Below, in pieces: positions 38,511-47,303 of a stretch of DNA of 64,000 nucleotides. Within the stretch, counting starts at the first letter, position 1; each line of letters opens with the position of its first letter. Where the stretch lies: NCBI RefSeq assembly GCF_023115465.1, contig NZ_CP096034.1:3906001-3970000 (forward strand). Direction: 5' to 3'. Source of the stretch: Gottfriedia acidiceleris (lineage in GTDB: Bacteria; Bacillota; Bacilli; Bacillales; Bacillaceae_G). The notes under the pieces were generated by a model. The model was not told the DNA's origin. It made no database searches and was given only the letters and a program-made list of their open reading frames with translations. The position numbers and the translations under genes were made by a program.

Positions 38511-39595
38511 TAAAAAGCCCTCCCTATTGCTTCAATCGCATCAATTTTTACTACTTTTAATAAAGAGATTAACGAGCCGACTATTGCTACAAATAGGAAT
38601 AATAATGAACTTCCGATGATTAAATGAGCATCAAATACAAAAGGTAAGCTTGCTGGTAATACTTTAGATAATCCAAATGTGATTGAAATACTTATCATTA
38701 GACTTAATAGTGTAAGTGTTAAAACTTGAAAAATAATATTCTTAGCTAAATAACTAGTTTTTGAGCCAATTGCTTTTAGCACACCAAATTGATTGATTTT
38801 TTGAATCGTAATGATATAGAAAAAGACTGCTAGCACAAATGCTCCGATAAAGAATAGAAAAACAATCATCATTAGTAAAGAACCCTGTTCTTCTTTATAA
38901 CCAGGTATGCCTTTTAATGCCTGATTTTTATTAATTACTTCTACTCCTGAGACTTTTTCACTTACCTTTTTGGCCGTACTTTCGTTTGTTTTTAATGCAA
39001 TTGTATTAAATGAATTCTTACTATTTACCAGCGACCACTCTTTGTAATTCATATGGATAACCGGTGCGTGACTATATGATTGATTCTCGGTAAAACCTAC
39101 AACTTTAAATTCTTTACCCGAGATTTGATCTGAAATATTGTCCCCAAGCTTGATTCCTTTTTCTTTCAAAGAAATATCTCCTACAACTTCATTCTTTGTT
39201 GAATTATTAATCATTTCTCCTTCAATTACCTTTGGAGCTGCTAAACCATTCACATCAATTCCAAATAAGGTAGCATCAATTTTTTTAGATGTTCCATCCT
39301 TTAGAAACGTAGTCATTTGAACTCCTAAAGTAGTGGCATTTTTCTCATCAACAAATTTTTGAACTTCATTTATTTGATTTTCCGATAATATTGAATGATT
39401 AATTTGTTTACCCGATTCTTTTTGTAAAACAAAATAGTTTGGGGTCATACTATCAATAGAAGAAGCATTATCAAAAGATAATCCTTTCGCTAATCCTGAA
39501 ACGAATAATACTAGGAATGATATAAGGATCATGATTAGACTAATTAATAAAAAACGTAATTTTGCGTGCTTAAATTCCCTTAATGCAAGAAACAC
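38510..39595 (-). CDS. hrtB: Haem efflux ABC permease HrtB (FtsX/MacB type)
   Basis: 361 residues with one N-terminal helix (residues 15-35), a large extracytoplasmic domain and three C-terminal helices. FYIITIQKINQFGVLKAIGSK and the terminal KVVKIDAIEAIG are the FtsX-type signatures. The layout and the start LISLIMILISFLVLFVSGLA match Staphylococcus HrtB. The start codon is GTG with AAAGGAG about 11 bases upstream. A direct repeat suited to HssR lies 85 bases upstream. Confidence 0.88.
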   Translation of the reverse strand: MFLALREFKHAKLRFLLISLIMILISFLVLFVSGLAKGLSFDNASSIDSMTPNYFVLQKESGKQINHSILSENQINEVQKFVDEKNATTLGVQMTTFLKDGTSKKIDATLFGIDVNGLAAPKVIEGEMINNSTKNEVVGDISLKEKGIKLGDNISDQISGKEFKVVGFTENQSYSHAPVIHMNYKEWSLVNSKNSFNTIALKTNESTAKKVSEKVSGVEVINKNQALKGIPGYKEEQGSLLMMIVFLFFIGAFVLAVFFYIITIQKINQFGVLKAIGSKTSYLAKNIIFQVLTLTLLSLMISISITFGLSKVLPASLPFVFDAHLIIGSSLLFLFVAIVGSLISLLKVVKIDAIEAIGRAF

Positions 39596-39679
39596 CTGTC
39601 ATTCATCTCCTTTAATATACTAAATTTTAAAGAGTGTAAAAAATAGAATCACTCTTTGTAATTTAAAGTATAGGAATGT

Positions 39680-39699
39680 TAGATGAACAACAGGTGAAC
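39680..39699 (-). promoter_or_regulatory. Candidate HssR direct repeat upstream of hrtB
   Basis: On the minus strand GTTCACCTG TT GTTCATCTA: two GTTCA half-sites 11 bases apart. It mirrors the HssR binding repeat reported in front of Staphylococcus hrtAB (GTTCATATT twice with period 11). It lies just after the hssS stop. Confidence 0.7.
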
Positions 39700-39718
39700 A
39701 GTCGATTACAATTATAAA

Positions 39719-41107
39719 TCAGGACTCTTTGATATTAGGTATGGATAGATGAAAATTAGTTCCTTCGCCTACTTTACTGCTTACTTCTATATGCCCATTA
39801 TGTAATTCAATGATTTGTTTAACAATCGCTAAACCTAAGCCACTACTGGATTCCTTTCGATTTCGTGCTTTATCAGCAATAAAAAATCGATTAAATATTT
39901 GTTCCAGATCTTTTTCGGATATGCCAATTCCGGTATCTTGAAATTCAATTTGAACAGACTCTTCATTACTACTCAGTTTTATTGAGATTGCCCCACCTTC
40001 ATGATTAAATTTAATGCTATTCGTCATTAGGTTTGTCCAAACTTGATGCAGTAAATTCTTATCAGCATACACAAAAGTTTGTGGTAATTCCAAATCAATG
40101 GCCAACTCTTTGTTTCTCCAACTCCATTCAGTTGTAAAAACTACTTGTTTAATTTGTTCGGCAACATCAAAAGTTGATTTTTGCAGAATACTTTCTTCTT
40201 TATCCAATGAAGCTAACGTTAATAATTGTTTACTTAACAAGGACATTCTTTTACTTTCTTCCTCTATTATTGATAAGTAATGATTCTTTTGCTCTTCGGT
40301 TAATTTTTCAGTTTGAAGCGACTGCGAAAAACCTTGTATTGATGCAAGTGGTGATTGAATTTCATGAGATACATTTGAAACAAACTCCTGACGCATTGCT
40401 TCAATTTGTCCTAATCTTTGTGACATGTGCGAAAAGTGATTAGCAAGTTTTCCTATTTCGTCTTGGCGTTTAATTTGTAATTGAACATTATATTTTCCTT
40501 CAGCAATTTTTTTAGTTGCTTCAGTTAATTTAATAATCGGTTTTACAATATATCTTGTACTAACTAGAACTAATACGATACTTAATACAATTGTCAGTAA
40601 GAGGAGAATGGAAAAAAGTATCCGCAATTCACCAAATTGAAGCTGGACATTAGGACGCATAAAAAGAGCTAAATGATGATTACTTGAATTTATAGGAACA
40701 CCCACTGTATTACTTAAAGTATTATCAAAAAAACCAGTCACAAATAATGATGTTGGAAATTCGGCAATGCCATGGTAGACCTTCCCCTTTAAAACAGAAT
40801 CAATCACTTTAGACCCTAGTTTTTTTTCTCTAAAAGAACCACCATAATAGGATTGATTTCCTTGTTGATCTACTAATAAAATTTGATAACCCAATTTACT
40901 AATACTTTTTAAGTAATTCCTTATATCAATATCATTATTTTCTTCATAAAAAGTACCAACGTCTAAAGCCATTTTAGTTAATTTTTTATCATTATATGGC
41001 TTTAGATTATAATGGTAATACACATTTGAAAGAAAGAAAGCCAATAAACTGCTACAAATCATTACACCGAGGATTGTAAGTACAATTCTTATGTATAAAG
41101 TTTTCAC
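39719..41107 (-). CDS. hssS: Haem-stress sensor histidine kinase HssS
   Basis: 462 residues. Two membrane helices (about 8-28 and 165-185) flank a sensor domain with SNVYYHYNLKPYNDK, VYHGI, LFVTGFFDN and NTVGV, residues I recognise from Staphylococcus HssS. HAMP follows, then the phospho-acceptor His in SNVSHEIQSPLASIQ and ATPase boxes DTGIGISEKDLEQIF and SSGLGLAIVKQI. It senses membrane haem damage and phosphorylates HssR. GTG start with GGAGGT, overlapping the hssR stop by four bases. Confidence 0.92.
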   Translation of the reverse strand: MKTLYIRIVLTILGVMICSSLLAFFLSNVYYHYNLKPYNDKKLTKMALDVGTFYEENNDIDIRNYLKSISKLGYQILLVDQQGNQSYYGGSFREKKLGSKVIDSVLKGKVYHGIAEFPTSLFVTGFFDNTLSNTVGVPINSSNHHLALFMRPNVQLQFGELRILFSILLLLTIVLSIVLVLVSTRYIVKPIIKLTEATKKIAEGKYNVQLQIKRQDEIGKLANHFSHMSQRLGQIEAMRQEFVSNVSHEIQSPLASIQGFSQSLQTEKLTEEQKNHYLSIIEEESKRMSLLSKQLLTLASLDKEESILQKSTFDVAEQIKQVVFTTEWSWRNKELAIDLELPQTFVYADKNLLHQVWTNLMTNSIKFNHEGGAISIKLSSNEESVQIEFQDTGIGISEKDLEQIFNRFFIADKARNRKESSSGLGLAIVKQIIELHNGHIEVSSKVGEGTNFHLSIPNIKES

Positions 41108-41781
41108 TTTTTAGTGACCTCCAATTTATAACCAACACCGCGAACGGTTTTTATACTAAAGTCATTCGTTAAACTTGAAAACCTTTCACGTAAACGTTTA
41201 ATGTGAACATTTATTGTTCGATCATCACCTTCAAAATCAGCACCCCAAATTAATTGGATTAGCTCATCACGTGTAAAAATTCGATCCGGATAACTTGCCA
41301 ATTGAGATAATAATTCAAATTCCTTCATAGGCAGCATAAGTAATTTTCCATTACAGTAAACTTCATAGCTTTTTCGATCGATAACGGTTTCGTTCAGTTT
41401 TATTTTTTGAGCACTAATCATATTGTATCTTCTTAACAGTGCCTTAATCCGGAATAGTATTTCTTTTGGTTCAAATGGTTTGGTCAAATAGTCATCTGTG
41501 CCTACTGCAAAACCTTTTTCTTTATCGGATAGCTCGCTTTTTGCAGTTAACAATATTACGGGAAAATCATAATACTCTCTTATTTCTTCACAAAGCTGGT
41601 ATCCGTCTTTACCTGGCATCATTATATCTACAATCGCTAAATTAATTTGTTGTTGTTCAAGCAATGCAGAAGCTTCGTCTCCGTTAGCTGCTTCAAATGT
41701 AGAATAGCCTTCTGTTTGTAAATACATTTTTAGTAACTCTCTTATATGAGAATCATCATCCACAATTAAAATTCGAATCAT
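41104..41781 (-). CDS. hssR: Haem-stress response regulator HssR (OmpR family)
   Basis: 225 residues. The receiver has acidic DDD near residue 8, the phospho-Asp in VDIMMPGKDGYQLCEEI, LLTAKSELSDKEKG and KPFEPKEILFR. The winged-helix output domain has MKEFELLSQLASYPDRIFTRDELI and DDRTINVHIKRLRE, ending VRGVGYKLE. It activates hrtBA. It is first of the four-gene run hssR-hssS-hrtB-hrtA. Confidence 0.92.
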   Translation of the reverse strand: MIRILIVDDDSHIRELLKMYLQTEGYSTFEAANGDEASALLEQQQINLAIVDIMMPGKDGYQLCEEIREYYDFPVILLTAKSELSDKEKGFAVGTDDYLTKPFEPKEILFRIKALLRRYNMISAQKIKLNETVIDRKSYEVYCNGKLLMLPMKEFELLSQLASYPDRIFTRDELIQLIWGADFEGDDRTINVHIKRLRERFSSLTNDFSIKTVRGVGYKLEVTKK

Positions 41782-42244
41782 ACCCTATCCCCATTCTTTT
41801 AAATTAGTACAATTAATTAAAATATCATATCATAATTTAATTTTAATATCCTTTTTCTATTTTTCATGGGCAGAAATGAGGATGTATTATAACATGAATA
41901 AAAATATTTCTGTAATATAGTTTGTCCCCCATACATTTTTGTATTTTAGACATAATATAAATATGTAGTTTATAATGGCTGTTTTCGTAAATCTTGTTGC
42001 TCTTTAAGAAGATGACTAGCTGATTTTACTCTAGATATAGAGTAGTCAATTAGTATCTCAATATTTCACTTTTTCTGATACTCCTACAGAAACCCCACAC
42101 CTTGTTTCTAATCTGTTTTTATTTACTCTGTGTTTTAAAATGATCGGTTTATAAACAACAACCATTTCGAAAAGAGTCAAACATAATAGAATTGTGTTAG
42201 AAATAGTAAAATTTGCCCCTAGATATTATTATTTCAACATAATG
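41782..42244 (-). other. Non-coding gap upstream of hssR
   Basis: About 460 AT-rich bases without a supported gene. It must hold the hssR promoter at its left end. I see short repeats (ACTCTAGATATAGAGT at about 42028) but no family. Confidence 0.5.
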
Positions 42245-42278
42245 TAAAAAAAGTTCCTTTAAGGAACTTTTTTTACAT
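42245..42278. terminator. Symmetric hairpin terminator
   Basis: Stem AAAAAAAGTTCCTT and its complement, nearly loop-free, with T runs on both strands. With the hairpin at 42382 it brackets about 100 bases lacking a gene. Confidence 0.8.
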
Positions 42279-42381
42279 TGAAAAACTTGTTGCCAATTAA
42301 TTTTGGTAGCACTTTTAATCATTATTGATAATTTTATTTGCAGTGCAACTTTATTCTTCACACTCCTTCTTTAAAAAATAA

Positions 42382-42404
42382 AAGAACTGTCTAAAAAACA
42401 GTCC
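42382..42404 (-). terminator. Terminator of the RNPP-like regulator
   Basis: Stem GACTGT/ACAGTT around a T-rich loop, followed on the minus strand by TTTTATTTTTT, straight after the stop codon. Confidence 0.72.
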
Positions 42405-42405
42405 T

Positions 42406-43665
42406 TTAGTTATGTATTTTAATAACATCTATTAAGAAGTTAGACATTTCAACTGCCTTCTCAAACTCTTTTGATTTCACATAATAATCATATAACACTT
42501 TACCATATCGTTTCATGAAAATAGTATGATTCCGTGATTTAAAGTATGGAAAAGCGGTCTTTTCTATGTACTGTATATACTCTTTCATATTATTTTCAAT
42601 CAAATAGATCAGTAAAGTGAAAAGAATTTGATAATGTTGATTCTTTAAATTATTCGCGATAGTTAGACCTTTTTGAGCACTATTTAATAAAGCAGATTTG
42701 CGCATTAATTTACCTTCAAATGAACTTTTAAGATAATTATTAAGTCGTTGAAGATAAATAACCGATGGCTTTTTCTCCAATTGTAATGCTGCTTTATAAT
42801 ATTTTTGCGCTTTTTCATAATCTTTTCTTTTAAAATATTCCAAAGCAAAGTTATTTAATAACATCCCTGTTTTATCTGGTGCATTGAGCGTTTCACTATC
42901 ATGAATCAGATTCTTATATGATTGTTTCAATTTTTTAAAGTCTAAGTGCCCATCGTTGCTTGATTGTAAAAGCATTATTGATTCAGCATTTATGGCACGT
43001 AAATAATTACTTGTATCTTTAAAATATTTAAGAGCTTTTTCTGCGTATACATAAGCCATTACCTTAGAATCAACCCATCCATATGCTACTGCTAAATGAT
43101 AGTAGTATTCTGGATTTCCATATTCGTTTAGATCAATCTTCTTTAAAGTTTGTATTGCTTTATGATGATTCTCTGTACTTGAATTATTGTAATTATTTAA
43201 ATAATAAATTCCTATTACATGCAAAAGGAGATTTCTTTCAAAAGGAGGTAAATCTTTATAGTTTCTTTGTATACTTAGAATAATTGTATAAGTGTTTTTA
43301 TAGTCGTTCTTTAAGAGATAATATCTTGCTAGCAGCAATTGATACAAAGCATCATATTTTGGCGAATTAATAAAAGGGCTTATTTCTAGCTCCTTTTTAT
43401 ATGAATCAACTTCCTTCATTCTTAGTTTAATGATTGCTGTATGCCAGTTTTGTAGTTTCTTTTTAAGATTTTCAAAGTTAGCAATTTCTTTTTGAATATC
43501 AATTTGTAATCGTTCAGAAAACAAGGTAATAATCTCAGATGAGTAGGAGGTATTCCCTCTTTCAATTTTTCCTACGTGCTTGGAAGAGCAGATTCCTTTT
43601 CCTAGTTCTTCTTGTGTTAGTCCGGCCTTAATACGATAAAATTTTATAACTTCTCCTTCGATCAT
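42406..43665 (-). CDS. HTH-TPR regulator of the RNPP type, next to M4 protease
   Basis: 419 residues. Helix-turn-helix at about 8-60 (IKFYRIKAGLTQEELGKGIC, SSKHVGKIERGNTSYSSEI), then helical TPR repeats to the end, e.g. ALEYFKRKDYEKAQKYYKAALQLEK near 270. This is the layout and length of NprR and PlcR, which are switched by secreted peptides. It lies just downstream of a neutral protease gene on the same strand, as nprR is linked to a protease gene in the B. cereus group. ATG with GGAGGAG. No clear peptide gene was found beside it. NprR identity is an inference. Confidence 0.82.
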   Translation of the reverse strand: MIEGEVIKFYRIKAGLTQEELGKGICSSKHVGKIERGNTSYSSEIITLFSERLQIDIQKEIANFENLKKKLQNWHTAIIKLRMKEVDSYKKELEISPFINSPKYDALYQLLLARYYLLKNDYKNTYTIILSIQRNYKDLPPFERNLLLHVIGIYYLNNYNNSSTENHHKAIQTLKKIDLNEYGNPEYYYHLAVAYGWVDSKVMAYVYAEKALKYFKDTSNYLRAINAESIMLLQSSNDGHLDFKKLKQSYKNLIHDSETLNAPDKTGMLLNNFALEYFKRKDYEKAQKYYKAALQLEKKPSVIYLQRLNNYLKSSFEGKLMRKSALLNSAQKGLTIANNLKNQHYQILFTLLIYLIENNMKEYIQYIEKTAFPYFKSRNHTIFMKRYGKVLYDYYVKSKEFEKAVEMSNFLIDVIKIHN

Positions 43666-43835
43666 TGATTGCTCCTCCTATCCTAAAATTTATACTAAAT
43701 ATACACTAGTAAAGCTTGAATTCCATCATGCTATTCACACAATTTATTAGGATATTCTAATGAAGAATTAACTACGAAATAGTATTATCTTACTAGCCTA
43801 TTGAAATAATTAGGAAAATTTTAACAGAAAATATG

Positions 43836-43870
43836 AAAACCATGAACAGAGGTTAGTTCATGGTTTTTTA
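43836..43870 (-). terminator. Terminator of the M4 protease gene
   Basis: Stem AAAACCATGAAC/GTTCATGGTTTT with T after it on the minus strand. Confidence 0.88.
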
Positions 43871-43880
43871 AGCTTACTTA

Positions 43881-45614
43881 TTAATAAACACCAACAGCAT
43901 CGTATGCAGCCATTACTGCTTTTGTTTGAGTTGATGGTTGACCGGTAGTTTTGTTATCTGGATATAGGTCACGTGCAGCTTGAATTGCAGCTTCGCGCAT
44001 TTCTTTGAAACCAGAAGAAGGTGTTAAATACATTGTTAATGCACGGTAATAGATTTTCTCTGCTACTGTACGCTGCAGTTTAGTAACTGTTATGCCGTTA
44101 TGTGTGCCACCTTCAGCGATTAAATATGCAGCTTTATTGTTGATACTACTGTTGATGTGTACGCCACCTTTATCTTCAGTACCTAAATATCGATCCGCGT
44201 AATTATCTGGATATTTATTATCCTTTAAACCATAAATAGGACTAAGTGACTTAGATTTTGGATTGCTTAACGAACGAAGTCCTCCATCACCATCTTTTGT
44301 AGGAGTGTAGATATCTTCACCCATCTCCCAATCAGATGGAGATGTAACACCTGCAGCATTCATTTCAGCTAATGCTCCGAAGATATCTGCCAATGATTCA
44401 TTAATTGCACCAGACTCATTCTGATACGTAAGGTTTGCAGTATTTGATATTACACCATGTGTCATTTCGTGACCTGTTACGTCCAATCCGCCTGCTAAAG
44501 AACCAAGAACAATTCCATCACCATCTCCGTATAGCATTTGCTTTCCGTTCCAAGCTGCATTATTCCATTTTGATCCGATATGAACCGTGCTGATTAACGT
44601 CATTCCTTTATTATCTAAACTGTTACGCTTGTGCACTGTTTGATAATATTTATTTACTTTATCAGAGTTCATATGAGCTGATACTCCAGCAGGATCATAG
44701 AAAAAATTAGTTGAACTTTTTGTTTCTATTTCAAATCCTGTAAATCCTAATAGTGCTGAAAGAAGAATAAATGGAGTTTCACCCATACGATGAGCATCGA
44801 AAGTTGCAAGTGGCACGATATTTGGTGATGTTGTAGTACCACCAGCAATTGATCCACCATATAAATAGCTAGTACCAGTAGATGTGTCTTTTCCGACAGG
44901 GAATGTCTGCATTTTACCAAATACATCTAAACCTCTTCCAACCGCAACAGAAAGTTTTGCTGGATCTGCTAAATTATCTATTGCATCAAAGCTGTCTACT
45001 ATTTCTCCATTTGTTGCATCCACAAAATAATGGAAGTAACCAGGTGCTGGCACAGAAGTTGAAGCCTTAACTAAATAGGTTAAATAATACTTTCCATTAT
45101 GTGGGTAAATTGTTAATTCAGTATCAATTCCATCATAATTTTTAACAGTGCCAATTTGAGATTCGATACTCTCCTTAGCAGTTGCTTCTGCATCTTCTTT
45201 AGAAATAACCGCTTCAGTTGGAATAATTGTACGTGATAATTTTTGAGTTATATTACCAAATGATGCGTATACATTGTTATTTGCGTCTAGTGCAACAGCT
45301 TGTCCAGATCCATAAATTGGAATTCCTTTGTACTGTTCAACTGTTCTGACATGGTAAGTATTTGTCGTGCTGTCGGCTTGTTCACTAATAACTTTAAATT
45401 GTTCCCATGCGGAACCTGATCTTGCAAGACCTTCTACTTTTGAATTAAGAAAAGCTTTTACAATTTCATCCTTACTTAAAGCTTGTTCAACTGTTGCTGC
45501 ACTTGCTTTTACATTTACAAATGAAGGTAAAGTTGTTAAACCTCCTCCAAATGCTACGGTTAACGCCATTACTGCTGGAATTGCTTTTCTTCTCATTCTT
45601 TTCTCTTTTTTCAT
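43881..45614 (-). CDS. Secreted M4 neutral metalloprotease (bacillolysin type)
   Basis: 577 residues. Signal peptide to the ASA near residue 40; FTP and PepSY propeptide domains (about 45-215); mature enzyme from about 225. Zinc ligands are in GHEMTHG and NESLADIFG, with the catalytic His in the region of DKGGVHINSSINNKAAYL. C-terminal domain ends VMAAYDAVGVY as in thermolysin relatives. It digests extracellular protein. The ATG at 45614 is used, with AAGGGGTG 11 bases upstream. The RNPP-like regulator follows after a terminator. Confidence 0.95.
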   Translation of the reverse strand: MKKEKRMRRKAIPAVMALTVAFGGGLTTLPSFVNVKASAATVEQALSKDEIVKAFLNSKVEGLARSGSAWEQFKVISEQADSTTNTYHVRTVEQYKGIPIYGSGQAVALDANNNVYASFGNITQKLSRTIIPTEAVISKEDAEATAKESIESQIGTVKNYDGIDTELTIYPHNGKYYLTYLVKASTSVPAPGYFHYFVDATNGEIVDSFDAIDNLADPAKLSVAVGRGLDVFGKMQTFPVGKDTSTGTSYLYGGSIAGGTTTSPNIVPLATFDAHRMGETPFILLSALLGFTGFEIETKSSTNFFYDPAGVSAHMNSDKVNKYYQTVHKRNSLDNKGMTLISTVHIGSKWNNAAWNGKQMLYGDGDGIVLGSLAGGLDVTGHEMTHGVISNTANLTYQNESGAINESLADIFGALAEMNAAGVTSPSDWEMGEDIYTPTKDGDGGLRSLSNPKSKSLSPIYGLKDNKYPDNYADRYLGTEDKGGVHINSSINNKAAYLIAEGGTHNGITVTKLQRTVAEKIYYRALTMYLTPSSGFKEMREAAIQAARDLYPDNKTTGQPSTQTKAVMAAYDAVGVY

Positions 45615-45859
45615 TCTCAAAACTTTCACCCCTTATTTAATTTTGTTGCGACTGCAATTTTCATTATTGAGAAAATTCAAAATTAAATCAATATGTCGAA
45701 CCCGGGTTCTTTTTCAGGTGATTTTACAGCTTTCCACCCCACAAACGACTAATTTTGACAAAAAACTACCGATAATTTAGCCGAAAATAACCCGGTTTCA
45801 ATTTTCCGACAACTGAGCAATAATGAATTTCAACAGGGCTTTTGCAAAGGAGTGAAAAT

Positions 45860-46672
45860 TTGAAACTAGCAAGCAAAAAAGTCTCTATCATCGTAAGTTT
45901 ATGTTCTATTCAATTTTACTTGGCAATGCAAACAGTTGGACAAACTGAGGCAACGTTTACTAGTCAAGCGTCTTCAGAACAAGTCGTTTCAGCAGCAATC
46001 GTGTTTCCTAAAACAATCCAACAATTAGAAATAGCTGCAAAAGATCATTCAATAAGAGCAAATCATTTATACAAGTCAATCCTAAAGAAATCAATTACTG
46101 GTAATAGCTCTGAATTGTCAAATTTACTTACTACTGTTCTTAATGAGGAACATGAATTAAATAATGAGATTAAGCGTTTACAAAGTATTCAAGAGCAGTT
46201 GAACTCTTATCACAATCAAATTCATGAACTTCCTGAAACTGAACAAATTAACTATGAATATGAGAGAAAAGGCTATCAGAATGTTAATCAACTAATCCAG
46301 CAATTAAATGAAACAATTAATCTTCAAAAGATAGCGGCCATTAAATCTACCCTTCAAACCCTGCTAGGTGAAAGTAAAGAAAAGATTAATAACGATACTA
46401 GTGAACCTAAAAATACTACCGATTTTGTTCAGGGCCAAAGTTCTAATCGCTCCGATACAGATTCAATACGGAGCCAGGATTCTAATGGTTCTGATACAGA
46501 TTCAATTCCGAGTCAGGATTCTAATAACTCTAATACCGATTCAATTTCGAAGCAGGATTCTAATCAAACCGATACAGATTCAGTTCATAGCCAGGATTCT
46601 GATCATACCAATTCGGATACAATCTCAAATGAAAATTCTAATAATTCAGTAAAAATATTTCAAAACGAATAG
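45860..46672 (+). CDS. DUF4047 protein of the camelysin locus
   Basis: About 270 residues. A hydrophobic N-terminus (VSIIVSLCSIQFYLAMQTVG) probably exports it and resembles the short signal of SipW substrates, with TEATFTSQAS after it. A coiled-coil middle (about 50-180) follows. The C-terminus is built of five 13-residue repeats of the form SQDSNxSDTDSIx, very Ser/Asp-rich. TTG at 45860 follows AAAGGAGTG; the upstream TTG overlaps it. DUF4047 genes occur beside sipW and camelysin in the B. cereus group, and the same order holds here. Function unknown, perhaps matrix assembly. Confidence 0.82.
   Translation: MKLASKKVSIIVSLCSIQFYLAMQTVGQTEATFTSQASSEQVVSAAIVFPKTIQQLEIAAKDHSIRANHLYKSILKKSITGNSSELSNLLTTVLNEEHELNNEIKRLQSIQEQLNSYHNQIHELPETEQINYEYERKGYQNVNQLIQQLNETINLQKIAAIKSTLQTLLGESKEKINNDTSEPKNTTDFVQGQSSNRSDTDSIRSQDSNGSDTDSIPSQDSNNSNTDSISKQDSNQTDTDSVHSQDSDHTNSDTISNENSNNSVKIFQNE
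46433..46627 (+). repeat. 39-base tandem repeat inside the DUF4047 gene
   Basis: Five in-frame units of 39 bases encode (S/K)QDSNxSDTDSIx. Best conserved core: CAGGATTCTAAT and GATACAGATTCA. A length-variable Ser/Asp tail is likely. Confidence 0.85.
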
Positions 46673-46682
46673 GTGGTCTCTC

Positions 46683-47231
46683 ATGTTGAAGAAATTTTTA
46701 TCAATTGTAAGTAATATTTTTAAAAGTATTTTTATTGTCATCTTGTGTTTCCTAGCTTTTATTGTGATTTCTTCCAGGTTTACAGGTGGCGATTCTACCA
46801 TTCTAGGCTATCAATTAAAAGCTGTTTTATCTGGATCGATGGAACCTACTTTTCATACAGGTTCAATTATTGCCGTTAAGCTAGGTGCAAATCCATCATC
46901 TTATCAAAAAGGCGACATTGTTACCTTTCACATGGACAATAAGCTGATCACTCATAGAATAGCAGCTGTTGATCATAAAAATGGTGAAATTTCATATAAA
47001 ACGAAGGGTGATAACAATAATGCCCAAGACTTATGGACTGTGTACCCTCAAAATATCGTAGGAAAATATTCTAATTTCACGATTCCATATGTTGGTTATG
47101 CATTAAATTTTGTAAGCTCGAAAGCTGGATCAGCAATATTGTTAATTGTTCCAGGTATTATTTTGACTCTTTCAGCAATACGCAATTTATTCCAATTAAG
47201 AAAAGAGTTTGAACAAAAAACTGCAGGATGA
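46683..47231 (+). CDS. sipW: SipW-type signal peptidase I
   Basis: 182 residues. ER-type signal peptidase: catalytic Ser in VLSGSMEPTFHTGSII near residue 47, His in THRIAAVDH in place of the bacterial lysine, and DNNNAQDLWTV. Helices at the N-terminus and C-terminus. It removes signal peptides of TasA/camelysin-type matrix proteins, here the product of 47304 and perhaps the DUF4047 protein. GGTGGT precedes the ATG. Confidence 0.94.
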   Translation: MLKKFLSIVSNIFKSIFIVILCFLAFIVISSRFTGGDSTILGYQLKAVLSGSMEPTFHTGSIIAVKLGANPSSYQKGDIVTFHMDNKLITHRIAAVDHKNGEISYKTKGDNNNAQDLWTVYPQNIVGKYSNFTIPYVGYALNFVSSKAGSAILLIVPGIILTLSAIRNLFQLRKEFEQKTAG

Positions 47232-47303
47232 AGTTGGTTAGATCTCTTAAGTACAAAATAAAAGCTTAAGAGTTTAATAAATAAACCTTAAGGGGGAAAA
47301 GAA

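Noticed and set aside
42225..42345. Minus-strand frame after the RNPP-like gene as a signal-peptide gene
   Set aside because: It reads straight through a strong hairpin terminator and its ATG lacks a spaced ribosome site; no export signal.
45699..45712. SinR box (GTTCTTT next to palindrome AACCCGGGTT) before the camelysin locus
   Set aside because: Only one short match, no second copy nearby; too weak to call.
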